Of a stretch of 64,000 bases of DNA, positions 1-11,984 are shown piece after piece; position 1 is the stretch's first letter, and every line of letters begins with the position of its first letter. A program made the translations under genes and the position numbers. The notes under the pieces are model-generated. The model ran no database searches and was not told the origin of the DNA. It saw only the letters and a program-made list of their open reading frames with translations. The stretch covers positions 1 through 64,000 of the forward strand of contig CANDNT010000003.1 of the NCBI GenBank assembly GCA_947387485.1, in the 5' to 3' direction. This DNA is from Aquimarina rhabdastrellae. Its GTDB lineage: Bacteria > Bacteroidota > Bacteroidia > Flavobacteriales > Flavobacteriaceae.

Positions 1-666
1 CTTGGACTGTCTCCTTCTCCTGTCGCTTGGTTACTATAGCTTCCGTTATCGATCTCTGCTTGCGTTAACACATGGTTGGCTAGTACGTCTACACTTGCTC
101 CTGGTGCTAAACTCGCTATCGGACTTCCGCTTGTTATTGTCGCATTTGGATCTGTCACTTCTATATTACTCAACGTTACATTTCCAGTATTGCTTACTGT
201 TATTGTATAGTTGATTACGTCTCCTGCATTTAATATTCCATCTGTTCCTAAGTCTAACACATCTACCTTACTCAAGTTCATACTTGGGTTTGCTGGTAAT
301 GTTGTTACTGTTGGATCATCTGTGGTCGTTGTACTATCGTCTGGATCATCGGATACATCACTTACATCGTCTGTTCCACTTGGACTGTCTCCTTCTCCTG
401 TCGCTTGGTTACTATAGCTTCCGTTATCGATCTCTGCTTGCGTTAACACATGGTTGGCTAGTACGTCTACACTTGCTCCTGGTGCTAAACTCGCTATTGG
501 ACTTCCGCTTGTTATTGTTGCATTTGGATCTGTCACTTCTATATTACTCAACGTTACATTTCCGGTATTGCTTACTGTTATTGTATAGTTGATTACATCT
601 CCTGCATTTAATATTCCATCTGTTCCTAAGTCTAACACATCTACCTTACTCAAGTTCATACTTGGC
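1..666 (-). repeat. 378-bp tandem repeat encoding near-identical DUF11-like modules
   Basis: Bases 1-288 are repeated at 379-666 with only four differences (window positions 120, 141, 176 and 219 against 498, 519, 554 and 597), all silent, so the two ~96-residue protein segments are identical. The linkers after them (289-378 and 667 onward) differ. The period is 378 bp (126 codons). More copies may follow to the left of the window. The silent-only divergence points to recent duplication or gene conversion. Confidence 0.92.
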
Positions 667-3600
667 GCTGCGGTATTAAGAATAATTGTTGGATCATCTT
701 CATCTACATTATCATCATCTGATAAATCTGTTACAGGGAAACCTGTTACAGCTGTACCTGTAACTGTTGCTTGATTCTCTACTTGTTTTGCAACAATATC
801 TGCAGCTGTAATCGTATATGTAGCACTGAATGTTGAATTATCTACTGCTCCACCTGCCAAGTTAATTGGCCCTCCACTTACTGTAACTAATGGATCTGTA
901 ATTGTAATATTATTAATCGTAAGTATCCCTGTATTTCTAACTTCAAAATTATACGTTATAGTTTCACCTATATTAAATGATCCATTTCCATCTTCATCAT
1001 TAAAAGTTCCTGTCTTAATTAAAGCTATTCCTACTGGAACAGGAGCTCCTGGACAACTCGCCCCATCGTTTTGAGAAGTAACAACAGAGTTTGCTAATTG
1101 TGATGCGGAAGGTGTAGCTGATGTATAATCGTTAATTATATACAATCCTCCTCCATTTGATAATACATACAAGTTATCTGCTGCATCTGTAAATGCCGCT
1201 CCAAAACCAGTATTAGGTAATCCTGTTACTGTTTTTTGAGTTGCAATTACTGGATTTTGTGTGATATCAAATTCATACAATTCTCCTTGAAATGCGCCAT
1301 AGAACCTATCATTAATAAATACTAGATCTGCTACATTCCCTAAACTAGGCGATACTGTAAATGTTTCAAAAGTAGGAGGTGTAGCAGAAACATCTATTCT
1401 ATGAATCTTACCTGTTTCAAAAGATCTTGTCCATAAATTACCTGAACTATCAAAATCTCCTGCTTTTTGATTCTCATTACCCGCAGATAACAAAGCTCCT
1501 CCTCCATTTTGAGGAACACCTAATAACTCTATATTTCCGTTTACATCTACTCTAACAAGATTAAATTCATTAGGTTCTCCTTCTGTAATTAATCCATATA
1601 AGAATTCATCTTCTGTATTATATCCTAATGCATTATATCTTTCTTCAACTGCACCAATAGGAATATATGTTCCAGTAGCTATATTATATTCATTAAGCTG
1701 CCCACTTACTACTTGATAAAATCTTGTAGGACATCCTAATGGTGTCATGCTATCTCTAAAATCAACATTTCCTCCTGTAGCTACATCTGAATCTACATCT
1801 GGAAAATTATCATTTTGTGAATCATCAAAACTTCCATTAACATCTGTATAGTCATCTCCATTATCATAATTATTATCTAATCCATTAGTACCTACTGTAC
1901 CACTAAGTGTTAAACCTGCTTCTGCAGTATCATTTCCTCCCTCATTATCACTATCCAAGTCTAGATAATCTGGATTGTCTGTATTATCAGTATTTTCTGG
2001 AGAAAGTCCACCTAGATATGCTGAGTTAACTCCATCATTTGCTAATAAAGTTGCAGCAGAATCTGGATTAGGAGCAATATAACCTGTTGTTGATTGTGCT
2101 TCAATATTATCTGGAATACCATCGTTATCTGAATCTAGATCCAAATGATTAGGAATTCCATCACTATCAAAATCAAATGCACTTTCTACCGCATTATTAT
2201 CATCTCCTATTCCTGCATCACTATCATCATCATCAAGATATAACGGAATCCCATCTCCATCGGCATCTGTATTAGGGTCTGTTCCTCCTGTTTCTACTGT
2301 ATCTAATATTCCGTCATTGTCATCATCTAAATCATCTATATCTAATACCCCGTCATTATCTGTATCTATATCAGTCATACAAACACTAGCTGTGTTATCT
2401 TTTACATTTGCTAGTCTTGTTGCATCGGTGGTATATGTTAATCCTGCAATTGTTCCATCTGCATTTACGTTAGCATTTGTTATTACACCTCCATAAGTAC
2501 CATCATTATTAGAATCTGCAGGGTTAGCTACAAAATCTGAATAACTTGTATTATATGCTTCATTAGCATCATTACATCCATCCCCATCTGCATCTGTATC
2601 TAAATAATCTGGAGCTCCATCACCATCTGTATCCTCACATACTTTAATGTATAATTGATAATTATTCGTGTGATTTGTTGAGCTAGGAGACGTAACCGTA
2701 GTAAAAACTGTTACTCCTGTTACTACTGTATTGGATTCCCATCTAAAATGTTCTGAGTTAGTTGTCGTATTGTTCATTGTAGAACGTACTCGATAATTGT
2801 GATTTTCACTACTATTTGTTGCTAATTGCACTATATGAGTAAATCCACTATCTAAAGACGATACTAAACTATATTCAACATTATCAAGTGAAATAATTCC
2901 ATCTGTTCTACTATCTGTATTTTGTGTAACTCCTCCTCTAAAGTGTTCTACTGCTATAAATGCTTTTACTGTTCCTGACAATCTAAAATTAGTAGACAAT
3001 CCATTAGTTACAGAGAATCTGTTTCCTCTTCTATATCCATCTTCTACAGTAAGAATAATACTTCCTGCTGGATATCCAAAAGTTGAAGAAATATCTGTTG
3101 TTACATTTGTCGCTGGACCTGTTCCAGAACCTGGATCTGGTAATCCTGCAATAGCAGACGTGATTAATGTAAAGTTAGCTGTACATTCAACCGTATCTAA
3201 AATCCCATCATTATCGTCATCTAAGTCACAATTATCCCCTATTCCGTCTCCATCAAAATCTGTTTGATCTGCATTGGATAATGTTGGGCAATTATCTACA
3301 GCATTAGCTATTCCATCAAAATCGGTATCTAAATTAACTTGAGTAGCTATAGTAAATACATTATTGTTCGAAAAATTAACATTATCAAATTGTACTCTAC
3401 CTCCCGAAAACGACGTAGCAGGTACAAAAGTTATTGTACCTGTTGCAAAATTCCCATCATTATCTGTATCTATCATCAAGTTTAATGAACTTAATGATCC
3501 AGAATGTGTTACTCCGCTTAAATCTACTTCTACACTTACATTGGTTATTGTACTACCAGCCTTTTGAACTCTCCATTCTCTATCTATTCGTGAGATTACA

Positions 3601-4820
3601 CTACTCGGAAGTTCAGAAGTTATTTCTTCAACAGTATTGTCATCATCATGATCATTTCCCCAAATTAAAAACTCTCTATCTCCTGTTATAGCTGTTCTTG
3701 TATTGTCTAAATTACCGGCAGATAAATCGGTATTAGTAGACATTGTTACTATTGTATTTGAATTTACACTTTTAGAAATTCTTTGATCTAAGCTATAACC
3801 GGTATCTCTTCCTATACCTGCTATATCGTATATATAATTAGATTCTGCTGTCCAAATTACACTTCCATTAGAATCAAGGTAATTATAATTATTATTTCCA
3901 ACATTAGAACCTAAAATATCATTTCCTCCATTTAATGTTATTCCGTATTTGATTGCCAAATACGATTCTACTTCTCTTCTATTTACTTGAGATAAAACAC
4001 TATTAAACGTTAGCACTTCGGCTATATCTCCATTAAGATTACCTGTTGTACCAGAATTTTGTTTTCCAAGTCTTTGGGGTGTTGTTAAATTATCTCCAGA
4101 GCCTGTATTCCCTGTTGTTTGTGAATTTACTTCTGTAGCTCCGTTAACATACATATTAAATGTAGCAGAATTTGATCCCCCTACACTTCTTGTCATCACA
4201 CCTATTGTTGGTCGTTGCTGCAAATCAACATTTCCATCAAAGTCAAAGTCTCCTGATCTTCCTCCTCCTACAGCAACAGCGCCATTATTATTTACTGTAA
4301 AAGATAAATCAGATCGATTTCCTCCTTGTCCGCTACTAGGGTTACTTATATCTCCCCCATATAACAATTCTTGATCATAATGGTTGTTGTTCTTACCATT
4401 AACACCTCTAAAAACAACAAAAACAGTTTGATTACCAACAGCTGGAGTATTAAATTGAACAGCTTCTCCTGCTCCACTGTTTGCACTTGCATCAAATCTT
4501 ACTACTGGATTAAAATTAAGTCTATTGGCTGTATTGTATACATACATAGGAAATCCAGGTAAATTAGATTCACTCTGACCAGGATGAGCAGAAGCTGCTC
4601 CTCCATTTTGACTTCCATCAGCTGTGGCTTGGTCTAACCATAAATCTATAGTTTGCCCATCTGAGGCTGCACTTCCTGATACTTGAACACCTGTATCTGA
4701 TTTAAACCACAAGGTCTGTGTTTGCCCATTCATCAATCCTATTCCTGCCAAAAACAGAAATAGAAAGAAAAGATTTTTCAATCTTAAGTTTTTTAAATTA
4801 ATTAGAGTAATTTCAATCAT
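1..4820 (-). CDS. giant secreted multidomain protein (LamG-like, D/N-rich and DUF11-like repeats), 3' end outside window
   Basis: The frame stays open on the minus strand from an ATG at 4820 to the left edge (about 1606 codons, no stop), so the C-terminus is missing. The first ~33 residues look like a signal peptide (hydrophobic run ending near LMNGQ). Residues ~40-290 resemble a LamG/concanavalin-like module ending in a conserved [14 protein letters not shown] segment. D/N-rich calcium-type (thrombospondin-3-like) repeats such as [11 protein letters not shown] lie at ~505-540, ~730-755 and ~810-905. Residues ~1030-1250 resemble a beta-propeller-like DUF6923 region, and from ~1255 on there are DUF11-like repeats ending in QATGEGDSP. 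This layout is usual for large surface adhesins of Bacteroidota, often exported by the type IX system; the sorting domain would be off the window. Substrate or partner cannot be told. No convincing promoter was found upstream. Confidence 0.85.
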   Translation of the reverse strand, partial: MIEITLINLKNLRLKNLFFLFLFLAGIGLMNGQTQTLWFKSDTGVQVSGSAASDGQTIDLWLDQATADGSQNGGAASAHPGQSESNLPGFPMYVYNTANRLNFNPVVRFDASANSGAGEAVQFNTPAVGNQTVFVVFRGVNGKNNNHYDQELLYGGDISNPSSGQGGNRSDLSFTVNNNGAVAVGGGRSGDFDFDGNVDLQQRPTIGVMTRSVGGSNSATFNMYVNGATEVNSQTTGNTGSGDNLTTPQRLGKQNSGTTGNLNGDIAEVLTFNSVLSQVNRREVESYLAIKYGITLNGGNDILGSNVGNNNYNYLDSNGSVIWTAESNYIYDIAGIGRDTGYSLDQRISKSVNSNTIVTMSTNTDLSAGNLDNTRTAITGDREFLIWGNDHDDDNTVEEITSELPSSVISRIDREWRVQKAGSTITNVSVEVDLSGVTHSGSLSSLNLMIDTDNDGNFATGTITFVPATSFSGGRVQFDNVNFSNNNVFTIATQVNLDTDFDGIANAVDNCPTLSNADQTDFDGDGIGDNCDLDDDNDGILDTVECTANFTLITSAIAGLPDPGSGTGPATNVTTDISSTFGYPAGSIILTVEDGYRRGNRFSVTNGLSTNFRLSGTVKAFIAVEHFRGGVTQNTDSRTDGIISLDNVEYSLVSSLDSGFTHIVQLATNSSENHNYRVRSTMNNTTTNSEHFRWESNTVVTGVTVFTTVTSPSSTNHTNNYQLYIKVCEDTDGDGAPDYLDTDADGDGCNDANEAYNTSYSDFVANPADSNNDGTYGGVITNANVNADGTIAGLTYTTDATRLANVKDNTASVCMTDIDTDNDGVLDIDDLDDDNDGILDTVETGGTDPNTDADGDGIPLYLDDDDSDAGIGDDNNAVESAFDFDSDGIPNHLDLDSDNDGIPDNIEAQSTTGYIAPNPDSAATLLANDGVNSAYLGGLSPENTDNTDNPDYLDLDSDNEGGNDTAEAGLTLSGTVGTNGLDNNYDNGDDYTDVNGSFDDSQNDNFPDVDSDVATGGNVDFRDSMTPLGCPTRFYQVVSGQLNEYNIATGTYIPIGAVEERYNALGYNTEDEFLYGLITEGEPNEFNLVRVDVNGNIELLGVPQNGGGALLSAGNENQKAGDFDSSGNLWTRSFETGKIHRIDVSATPPTFETFTVSPSLGNVADLVFINDRFYGAFQGELYEFDITQNPVIATQKTVTGLPNTGFGAAFTDAADNLYVLSNGGGLYIINDYTSATPSASQLANSVVTSQNDGASCPGAPVPVGIALIKTGTFNDEDGNGSFNIGETITYNFEVRNTGILTINNITITDPLVTVSGGPINLAGGAVDNSTFSATYTITAADIVAKQVENQATVTGTAVTGFPVTDLSDDDNVDEDDPTIILNTAAPSMNLSKVDVLDLGTDGILNAGDVINYTITVSNTGNVTLSNIEVTDPNATITSGSPIASLAPGASVDVLANHVLTQAEIDNGSYSNQATGEGDSPSGTDDVSDVSDDPDDSTTTTDDPTVTTLPANPSMNLSKVDVLDLGTDGILNAGDVINYTITVSNTGNVTLSNIEVTDPNATITSGSPIASLAPGASVDVLANHVLTQAEIDNGSYSNQATGEGDSP
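2100..3345 (-). repeat. clusters of D/N-rich calcium-type repeats (thrombospondin type 3-like)
   Basis: Within the large surface protein, three clusters (about 3205-3345, 2560-2640 and 2110-2390) encode runs of DxDxDGxxD units such as [12 protein letters not shown] and [12 protein letters not shown]. Such units bind Ca2+ in related proteins and act as rigid spacers. Calcium binding here is inferred from the motif only. Confidence 0.75.
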
Positions 4821-5200
4821 ACAATTACTGTTTAGAAATGTTAACGTTTTGAGGAATATATACATTTACTATATGGATTTACCATACATTAATATCATGC
4901 AAATAAAATCAATCTTTACAAATAAAAAAACACGTACTTATACTCATTATTACTAGTCTGAGTATATTAGCCATATTTTTCGATTCAAATAAAAATACGG
5001 TTTTACCATAAATATACTACGTTATACAAAGAAATAAATATTATTAGCACTGAAGTCTGACTCCTAGACAATTAACGTTTACTTTTCGATTAAATGCATA
5101 AATATGTCGATAAACGGATTTTTATTTTACTCAAAACATATCTATTTATGAATTCTTCTCTGCGCTATATATCTTATATTTGCAGCTTTAGCGCTTAAAA
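4821..5200. other. divergent intergenic region between surface protein and prfC
   Basis: This 380-bp AT-rich stretch holds no ORF that can be supported. It has an 8-bp inverted repeat, TATACTCA at 4939-4946 and TGAGTATA at 4959-4966, without a following T run, so it may be an operator or nothing. The prfC promoter lies at its right end. No clear promoter was seen for the leftward gene. Confidence 0.6.
5175..5182 (+). promoter_or_regulatory. -7 element of the prfC promoter
   Basis: TATATTTG matches the Bacteroidota -7 consensus TANNTTTG exactly and sits 18 bp before the prfC ATG, implying a leader of only about 12-15 nt. A good TTTG -33 element is not visible at the right spacing (TTTATG at 5145-5150 is the nearest candidate). 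Confidence 0.6.
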
Positions 5201-6787
5201 ATGAAATTCACAGAAGAAATAAAAAGACGTAGAACATTCGGTATTATATCACACCCGGATGCAGGAAAGACTACTTTAACAGAGAAATTATTATTATTTG
5301 GAGGAGCTATTCAAGAAGCTGGTGCAGTAAAATCAAACAAGATTAAAAAAGGTGCTACTAGTGACTTTATGGAAATTGAAAGGCAACGTGGTATCTCGGT
5401 TGCTACTTCTGTTTTAGCTTTTGAATATAAAGAAATCAAAATAAACATACTTGATACTCCTGGGCATAAGGATTTTGCAGAAGATACTTTTAGAACATTA
5501 ACTGCTGTTGACAGTGTTATTGTTGTAATTGACGTTGCAAAAGGGGTTGAGGAACAAACTGAAAAACTAGTTTCGGTTTGTCGTATGCGTAATATTCCTA
5601 TGATTGTTTTTATCAATAAACTTGATCGTGAAGGAAAAGATGCATTTGAACTACTAGATGAGATTGAGCAAAAATTAGGGTTGACGGTAACACCTCTTAG
5701 TTTCCCTATCGGAATGGGGTATGATTTCAAAGGTATTTATAATATCTGGGAAAAAAATGTTAATCTTTTTAGTGGAGACAGTAGAAAGAATATTGAAGAA
5801 ACTATTGAAATCTCTGATCTTAATTCTACAGAACTTAACGAACTTATTGGTGATGATGCTGCAGATAACTTAAGAGGTGAGTTAGAATTAGTGGATGGTG
5901 TTTATCCTCAATTTGATGAGAAAGCGTACCAAGAAGGGACATTGCAACCTGTATTTTTTGGTTCGGCATTAAACAATTTTGGTGTGCGTGAATTACTAGA
6001 TTGTTTTGTTGATATAGCACCTTCTCCTCGTTCAAAAGAAAGTGATATACGTATAGTACATCCTGAAGAGGAAAAATTTACTGGTTTTGTATTTAAAATA
6101 CATGCCAATATGGATCCAAAACACAGAGATCGTTTAGCTTTTATAAAAATTGTTTCTGGGACTTTTGAACGTAATGTTCCTTATTTACATACTCGTTTAG
6201 GTAAAAAGTTAAAATTCTCTAGTCCTAACGCTTTTTTTGCGGAAAAAAAGCAAATTGTAGATACATCTTATCCTGGTGATATTGTAGGATTACATGATAC
6301 TGGTAATTTTAAAATTGGTGATACATTAACTTCTGGTGAGAAGTTATTATATAAGGGAATACCTAGTTTCTCTCCAGAGCATTTTAGATATATCAATAAT
6401 GCAGATCCAATGAAATCTAAACAATTGACCAAAGGTATTGATCAATTAATGGATGAAGGTGTTGCTCAATTATTTACATTAGAACTTAATGGTAGAAAAG
6501 TAATCGGAACGGTAGGTGCTCTTCAGTATGAAGTTATTCAATATCGTTTAGAACATGAATATGGAGCAAAATGTACTTATGAGAATCTTAATGTACATAA
6601 AGCATGTTGGGTTGAAGCTGAAGATGAAAAAAGTGAAGAGTTCAAAGAGTTTAAACGTGTAAAGAGTAAATTCTTAGCCAAAGATAAACAAGGTCAATTA
6701 GTATTCTTAGCAGATTCGTCTTTCAGTCTACAAATGACTCAACAAAAATTCCCAAGTATTATTTTTCATTTTACATCAGAATTTTAA
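5201..6787 (+). CDS. prfC: peptide chain release factor 3
   Basis: This 528-residue translational GTPase removes RF1/RF2 from the ribosome after termination and acts in the cytosol. The G1 motif is SHPDAGKTTL (residues ~17-26), the switch-II motif DTPGHKDF and the specificity motif NKLD. The insertion after G1 (LLLFGGAIQEAGAVK) and the sequence SDFMEIERQRGISV are typical of RF3 rather than EF-G. The length equals the usual RF3 length. It stands alone, with its own promoter and a convergent terminator downstream. Identification is firm. Confidence 0.97.
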   Translation: MKFTEEIKRRRTFGIISHPDAGKTTLTEKLLLFGGAIQEAGAVKSNKIKKGATSDFMEIERQRGISVATSVLAFEYKEIKINILDTPGHKDFAEDTFRTLTAVDSVIVVIDVAKGVEEQTEKLVSVCRMRNIPMIVFINKLDREGKDAFELLDEIEQKLGLTVTPLSFPIGMGYDFKGIYNIWEKNVNLFSGDSRKNIEETIEISDLNSTELNELIGDDAADNLRGELELVDGVYPQFDEKAYQEGTLQPVFFGSALNNFGVRELLDCFVDIAPSPRSKESDIRIVHPEEEKFTGFVFKIHANMDPKHRDRLAFIKIVSGTFERNVPYLHTRLGKKLKFSSPNAFFAEKKQIVDTSYPGDIVGLHDTGNFKIGDTLTSGEKLLYKGIPSFSPEHFRYINNADPMKSKQLTKGIDQLMDEGVAQLFTLELNGRKVIGTVGALQYEVIQYRLEHEYGAKCTYENLNVHKACWVEAEDEKSEEFKEFKRVKSKFLAKDKQGQLVFLADSSFSLQMTQQKFPSIIFHFTSEF

Positions 6788-6808
6788 TCTATATATACAT
6801 AACATTAC

Positions 6809-6841
6809 AAAAATCAAGTTCATTCTGGGCTTGATTTTTTG
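6809..6841. terminator. bidirectional terminator between prfC and the Mpo1-like gene
   Basis: The inverted repeat AAATCAAG (6811-6818) and CTTGATTT (6830-6837) is flanked by A and T runs, so it can end transcription from both convergent genes. Confidence 0.75.
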
Positions 6842-6844
6842 TTT

Positions 6845-7165
6845 CTAGTCCTTTCTACTATCAAATGATCGTTTTCTTAACAAGATTTCGAAAAAAAGCT
6901 TAAAATCTGAATACAAGCTCCAAAAAGGGTATTTAAATGTAGCTGGTTTATTCTTTTCGAAAAAGGCATGTCCTACCCATGCAAAACCATAGCCTGTAAT
7001 TGGTAATAAAAACCATTCGTATCCCCAACTAGAAAACAATCCTATACCTAATAATAGTAACACTAAAAACGTTCCTACAAAATGTAAAACTCTACTCGTT
7101 TTATTCTTATGTTCTGAAAGATAGAATTGATAAAATTCTTCATATTCTTTAATACGGTCACTCAT
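6845..7165 (-). CDS. Mpo1-like (DUF962) small membrane protein
   Basis: A 106-residue protein with about two membrane segments (~27-47 and ~50-70). It carries the DUF962 signatures HFVGT near residue 29 and GHAFFEKNKPATFKYPFWS near 66-84. The yeast member Mpo1 is an Fe2+-dependent dioxygenase in 2-hydroxy fatty acid alpha-oxidation, and its conserved His residues have counterparts here; the bacterial substrate is not established. The ATG at 7165 is the first in frame. It appears monocistronic, between two hairpin terminators. Confidence 0.85.
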   Translation of the reverse strand: MSDRIKEYEEFYQFYLSEHKNKTSRVLHFVGTFLVLLLLGIGLFSSWGYEWFLLPITGYGFAWVGHAFFEKNKPATFKYPFWSLYSDFKLFFEILLRKRSFDSRKD

Positions 7166-7221
7166 CGTCTATTTTTTACTAATAATATACAAAAAAATAA
7201 ACTCGAAACTTTTATAAAACA

Positions 7222-7258
7222 AAAGAGGCATTATAGAAAATCTATAATGCCTCTTTTT
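7222..7258. terminator. terminator of the rpoB-rpoC-DUF3467 operon
   Basis: A perfect 16-bp stem (7222-7237 with 7241-7256) closed by a 3-nt loop, with A and T runs on the outer sides. It lies 16 bp past the DUF3467 stop and could also work in the opposite direction. Confidence 0.85.
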
Positions 7259-7273
7259 ATCTTTATCTATTTG

Positions 7274-7588
7274 TTAGGCTTGTCCTGTTGGTCCAAAGTT
7301 TAACGGAATAGATGGTTGCTCGTAATCTTTAATCTCTCCATGAGCAGCTTCAAATCGCTTCACATTATCATTAAGTGCCTTTAGTAATCTTTTGGCATGT
7401 TGCGGAGTAAGAATAATTCTACTCTTCACCTTACTTTTAGGCCTTCCTGGCATAATGCTCACAAAATCTACTACAAACTCAGATACAGAATGATTAATGA
7501 TTGCCAGGTTGCTATATACTCCTTCTGCAATACTTTCATCTAACTCTATGTTGAGTTGATTTTGTTTTTGATTATTGTTATCTGCCAT
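7274..7588 (-). CDS. DUF3467 family protein
   Basis: A 104-residue soluble protein. The middle part (SNLAIINHSVSEFVVDF, then RIILTPQHAKRLLKALNDNV) matches DUF3467, a small family found directly after rpoC in Bacteroidota. Its biochemical role is unknown. The start lies 2 bp after the rpoC stop, so it is surely translated from the rpoBC mRNA. The position suggests a link to RNA polymerase, but that is inference from synteny only. Confidence 0.88.
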   Translation of the reverse strand: MADNNNQKQNQLNIELDESIAEGVYSNLAIINHSVSEFVVDFVSIMPGRPKSKVKSRIILTPQHAKRLLKALNDNVKRFEAAHGEIKDYEQPSIPLNFGPTGQA

Positions 7589-7590
7589 AA

Positions 7591-10500
7591 TTAATTAAAA
7601 TTAACTTCTTTTTGCTCCATTCTATCATCGTACTCTTCTTTTGAGCCTACAATAATATTATCGTAATCTCTCATACCAGTACCTGCAGGGATTCTGTGAC
7701 CTACAATTACATTTTCTTTTAATCCTTCTAAAGAATCAACTTTACCGCTAACTGCAGCTTCATTTAATACTTTAGTTGTTTCCTGGAACGACGCTGCCGA
7801 AATAAATGATTTCGTTTGTAACGACGCTCTAGTAATACCTTGTAGGATTGGAGTAGCTGTAGCTGGAACTACATCTCTAGCTGATACTAAATTCTTATCT
7901 TCTCTTCTTAAGATTGAGTTTTCATCTCTTAAATCGCGAATTGAAATAATTTGTCCAGCTTTAAGGTTTTCACTATCTCCTTCATCTTCTACAACTTTTA
8001 ATCCAAAGATCTTATCGTTCTCTTCGATGAAGTCTGATTTGTGAATTAATTGATTCTCTAAGAAAATTGTATCTCCTGGATCAACAATTCTTACCTTACG
8101 CATCATTTGACGCACAACTACTTCGAAGTGCTTATCATTAATCTTCACCCCTTGTAAACGATATACTTCTTGTACTTCATTTACTAAGTATTGTTGTACA
8201 GCAGATGGTCCTTTGATCTTTAAGATATCTTCTGGAGTAATAGATCCATCTGATAATGGCATTCCTGCTCTTACAAAGTCATTTTCTTGTACAAGTACCT
8301 GATTAGAAAGTTTTACTAAGTATTTCTTAACCTGACCTGTTCTTGACTCTACAATAATCTCACGGTTACCACGCTTGATTTTACCAAAAGAAACAACTCC
8401 ATCAATCTCACTTACTACAGCTGGGTTAGAAGGGTTACGTGCTTCAAATAATTCTGTTACACGAGGAAGACCTCCGGTAATATCCCCTGCCTTAGCTGAT
8501 TTACGAGGAATCTTAACTAAAATTTTACCAACTTTAATTTTGTCTCCATCATCAATCATTAAGTGAGCTCCTACTGGTAAGTTGTACGAACGTAATACTT
8601 CGTCACCTTTACCTACAATATGTAATGTAGGAATCTTCTTTTTATCACGAGATTCTGAAATTACTTTTTCTTGGAATCCAGTTTGTTCATCAATTTCTAC
8701 TTGATAAGTAACACCTTGTTCAATATTTTCATATCTAATTTGTCCTGCAAATTCTGAGATGATCACACCGTTATAAGGATCCCACTGACAGATTACTGTA
8801 TCTGTTTCAATATCTTGACCATCTTTTACGAATAATTCTGATCCGTAAGGAATCAAGTTTGTACTTAATACAATTCCTGTAGTTTTATCTATAATTTTGA
8901 TTTCAGATGTACGAGAGATCACCACTTCAATTGGTTGTCCTTCTGCATTCTCTCCCATTACAGTCTTTAATTCATCTATTTCAACTCTTCCTGAGAATTT
9001 CGCTTTAAGCGTATTTTCTTCAGAAATGTTACCTGCAATACCCCCTACGTGGAAGGTACGTAGTGTAAGCTGTGTTCCTGGTTCTCCAATTGATTGTGCT
9101 GCTATAACTCCTACAGCTTCTCCTCTTTGAACTGTTTTACCTGTAGCAAGGTTACGTCCGTAACACTTCACACAAATACCACGTTTAGCTTCACAAGTTA
9201 AAGCAGAACGTACTTCTACTTTCTCTATAGGAGATTCATCAATTCTCTTCACCATATCCTCATCAATCTCTGTACCTGCTTCAACAAGCACTTCGTGAGT
9301 TAATGGGTTTACTATATCGTTAAGAGCTGTTCTACCTACAATTCTAGATCCTAAAGATTCTATAATCTCTTCGTTCTTCTTTAACGCAGAAACTTCAACA
9401 CCTCTTAATGTACCACAATCTTCAGTATTTACAATAACATCCTGAGCTACATCAACTAAACGACGTGTTAAATATCCTGCATCGGCAGTTTTAAGGGCCG
9501 TATCGGCAAGTCCTTTACGTGCACCGTGAGTAGAGATAAAGTATTCAAGAATCGAAAGACCTTCTTTAAAGTTAGAAAGAATCGGGTTTTCGATAATTTC
9601 ACCTCCACCAGAGTTAGACTTTTTAGGTTTTGCCATCAGACCACGCATACCTGTTAACTGTCTAATCTGCTCTTTAGATCCACGGGCTCCAGAATCAAGC
9701 ATCATATATACCGAGTTGAATCCTTGCTGATCTTCACTAATACGTTTCATCGATAATTCTGTTAATTGCGCATTTGTTGTTGTCCAAATGTCAATTACCT
9801 GATTATAACGTTCGTTATTAGTAATAAGTCCCATGTTATAGTTTCCTATAATACCATCAACCTGAGCATTTGCATCGGCAATCATTTGATGTTTTTCTGG
9901 TGGAATAATAATATCCCCTAAACTAAATGATAAACCTCCTTTAAAAGCAAATCCATAACCTAATCCTTTAATTTCATCAAGGAAAGCAGCAGTTTCTGGT
10001 ACACTCGTCACTTTAAGGATATCACCAATAATATCTCTTAATGCTTTTTTATTTAAAACCTGATTAATAAATCCAGCTTGTTCTGGTACTTTTTCGTTAA
10101 ATAATACTCTACCTGTAGTAGTTTCTATTATTTGATAAACAAGTTCTCCTTCTTCATTAAAATCTTTTGCTCTGATTTTAATATTTGCATTAATATCAAG
10201 GCGACCTTCATTATATGCAATATTAACTTCTTCTGCAGAGTAGAATGTTAATCCTTCTCCTTTGATTTCTAATTCTGGCGTAGACTTACGTGACTTCGTC
10301 ATATAGTATAATCCTAATACCATATCTTGAGAAGGTACGGTTACCGGAGATCCATTAGCTGGGTTAAGGATGTTATGTGATGCTAACATCAATAATTGAG
10401 CTTCTAGAATAGCCTCTGGTCCTAATGGTAAGTGTACCGCCATTTGATCCCCATCAAAATCGGCGTTAAATGCCGTACATACTAATGGGTGTAATTGTAT

Positions 10501-11889
10501 CGCTTTACCTTCGATAAGTTTAGGTTGGAATGCTTGAATACCTAAACGGTGAAGCGTAGGAGCACGGTTAAGTAATACTGGATGTCCTTTTAGTACATTT
10601 TCTAAAATATCCCATACTACTGGCTCTTTTCTATCAATAATTTTCTTAGCAGATTTTACTGTTTTTACAATACCACGTTCGATTAATTTACGAATAACAA
10701 ATGGCTTGTAAAGTTCTGCTGCCATATTCTTTGGTAAACCACACTCAAATAATTTAAGTTCTGGTCCTACAACAATCACAGAACGTGCAGAATAATCAAC
10801 ACGTTTTCCTAATAAGTTTTGACGGAAACGTCCTTGCTTACCTTTTAAAGAATCTGATAAAGATTTTAAAGGTCTATTAGAATCTGTTTTTACTGCAGAT
10901 GATTTACGTGTGTTATCAAATAATGAATCAACAGATTCTTGTAACATACGTTTCTCATTACGTAAGATTACTTCTGGTGCTTTAATTTCTACCAAACGCT
11001 TCAAACGGTTGTTACGTATGATTACACGACGGTATAAATCATTTAAATCAGAAGTTGCAAAACGACCTCCATCAAGTGGTACTAATGGACGTAATTCTGG
11101 CGGAATTACAGGAACCACTTTCATGATCATCCACTCAGGCTTGTTTTCTCTGTTTTTGTTTGCATCTCTAAGAGATTCTACAACCTGTAAACGTTTTAAA
11201 GCCTCAGTTTTACGCTGCTTAGATGTTTCGTTATTTGCTTTATGTCTTAATTCGTAAGAAAGTGCATCTAAATCGATACGTCTTAGGATTTCGATAAGAC
11301 ACTCAGCTCCCATCTTAGCGATGAACTTGTTAGGATCTGTATCTTCTAAGTATAAATTTTCTTGAGGAAGACTATCTAAGATATTTAAATATTCTTCTTC
11401 TGTAAGGAAATCCATTTTTTGAACTGGCTCTCCATCTTCATTTTTGGCAATACCTGGTTGAATTACTACATAACGCTCGTAGTAAATAATCATATCTAAT
11501 TTCTTAGATGGTAACCCAAGTAAATACCCTATTTTATTTGGTAACGAACGGAAGTACCAGATATGAGCAACAGGAACAACTAAGTTAATGTGTCCTACTC
11601 TATCTCTACGTACTTTCTTTTCTGTTACTTCAACACCACATCGGTCACAAACGATACCTTTGTAGCGAATTCTTTTATATTTTCCACAAGCACATTCGAA
11701 GTCCTTTACAGGTCCAAAAATACGCTCACAAAACAAACCATCACGCTCTGGTTTGTGCGTACGATAATTGATAGTTTCTGGCTTCAATACTTCTCCATTA
11801 GACGCTTCAAGAATCGACTCTGGAGAGGCTAAACCAATAGAGATTTTATTAAACCTCTTTACTGCATTCTTATCATTTTTTCTTGCCAT
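7591..11889 (-). CDS. rpoC: DNA-directed RNA polymerase subunit beta'
   Basis: A 1432-residue beta' subunit. It has the N-terminal zinc-binding cysteines ([20 protein letters not shown], residues ~67-86), the active-site Mg2+ loop NADFDGDQM that supplies the catalytic aspartates, and the second zinc site with CxxC (GICVKCYG). It includes the C-terminal insertions usual for Bacteroidota. It follows rpoB after 95 bp that contain a strong hairpin and precedes DUF3467. No frame disruption is seen. Confidence 0.98.
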   Translation of the reverse strand: MARKNDKNAVKRFNKISIGLASPESILEASNGEVLKPETINYRTHKPERDGLFCERIFGPVKDFECACGKYKRIRYKGIVCDRCGVEVTEKKVRRDRVGHINLVVPVAHIWYFRSLPNKIGYLLGLPSKKLDMIIYYERYVVIQPGIAKNEDGEPVQKMDFLTEEEYLNILDSLPQENLYLEDTDPNKFIAKMGAECLIEILRRIDLDALSYELRHKANNETSKQRKTEALKRLQVVESLRDANKNRENKPEWMIMKVVPVIPPELRPLVPLDGGRFATSDLNDLYRRVIIRNNRLKRLVEIKAPEVILRNEKRMLQESVDSLFDNTRKSSAVKTDSNRPLKSLSDSLKGKQGRFRQNLLGKRVDYSARSVIVVGPELKLFECGLPKNMAAELYKPFVIRKLIERGIVKTVKSAKKIIDRKEPVVWDILENVLKGHPVLLNRAPTLHRLGIQAFQPKLIEGKAIQLHPLVCTAFNADFDGDQMAVHLPLGPEAILEAQLLMLASHNILNPANGSPVTVPSQDMVLGLYYMTKSRKSTPELEIKGEGLTFYSAEEVNIAYNEGRLDINANIKIRAKDFNEEGELVYQIIETTTGRVLFNEKVPEQAGFINQVLNKKALRDIIGDILKVTSVPETAAFLDEIKGLGYGFAFKGGLSFSLGDIIIPPEKHQMIADANAQVDGIIGNYNMGLITNNERYNQVIDIWTTTNAQLTELSMKRISEDQQGFNSVYMMLDSGARGSKEQIRQLTGMRGLMAKPKKSNSGGGEIIENPILSNFKEGLSILEYFISTHGARKGLADTALKTADAGYLTRRLVDVAQDVIVNTEDCGTLRGVEVSALKKNEEIIESLGSRIVGRTALNDIVNPLTHEVLVEAGTEIDEDMVKRIDESPIEKVEVRSALTCEAKRGICVKCYGRNLATGKTVQRGEAVGVIAAQSIGEPGTQLTLRTFHVGGIAGNISEENTLKAKFSGRVEIDELKTVMGENAEGQPIEVVISRTSEIKIIDKTTGIVLSTNLIPYGSELFVKDGQDIETDTVICQWDPYNGVIISEFAGQIRYENIEQGVTYQVEIDEQTGFQEKVISESRDKKKIPTLHIVGKGDEVLRSYNLPVGAHLMIDDGDKIKVGKILVKIPRKSAKAGDITGGLPRVTELFEARNPSNPAVVSEIDGVVSFGKIKRGNREIIVESRTGQVKKYLVKLSNQVLVQENDFVRAGMPLSDGSITPEDILKIKGPSAVQQYLVNEVQEVYRLQGVKINDKHFEVVVRQMMRKVRIVDPGDTIFLENQLIHKSDFIEENDKIFGLKVVEDEGDSENLKAGQIISIRDLRDENSILRREDKNLVSARDVVPATATPILQGITRASLQTKSFISAASFQETTKVLNEAAVSGKVDSLEGLKENVIVGHRIPAGTGMRDYDNIIVGSKEEYDDRMEQKEVNFN

Positions 11890-11940
11890 AATATATGGTA
11901 GTTAAGAATTTATTGTAATTTTTTTGTGATAACTCTTTAT

Positions 11941-11973
11941 TGAGGATATTCTTTGTATTAAAGAATATCCTCA
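11941..11973 (-). promoter_or_regulatory. intercistronic hairpin between rpoB and rpoC
   Basis: Perfect 14-bp inverted repeat (11941-11954 and 11960-11973) with a 5-nt loop. On the mRNA strand it is not followed by a U run, so it is unlikely to be a simple terminator. It may be an RNase processing site or a stability element that tunes rpoC relative to rpoB. Confidence 0.7.
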
Positions 11974-11984
11974 TAAAGGCATTA

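Noticed and set aside
1..774. Rightward ORFs across the repeat region (about 60-100 codons)
   Set aside because: They are antisense shadows of the leftward surface-protein gene; their low-complexity Leu/Ser-rich translations repeat with the DNA period.
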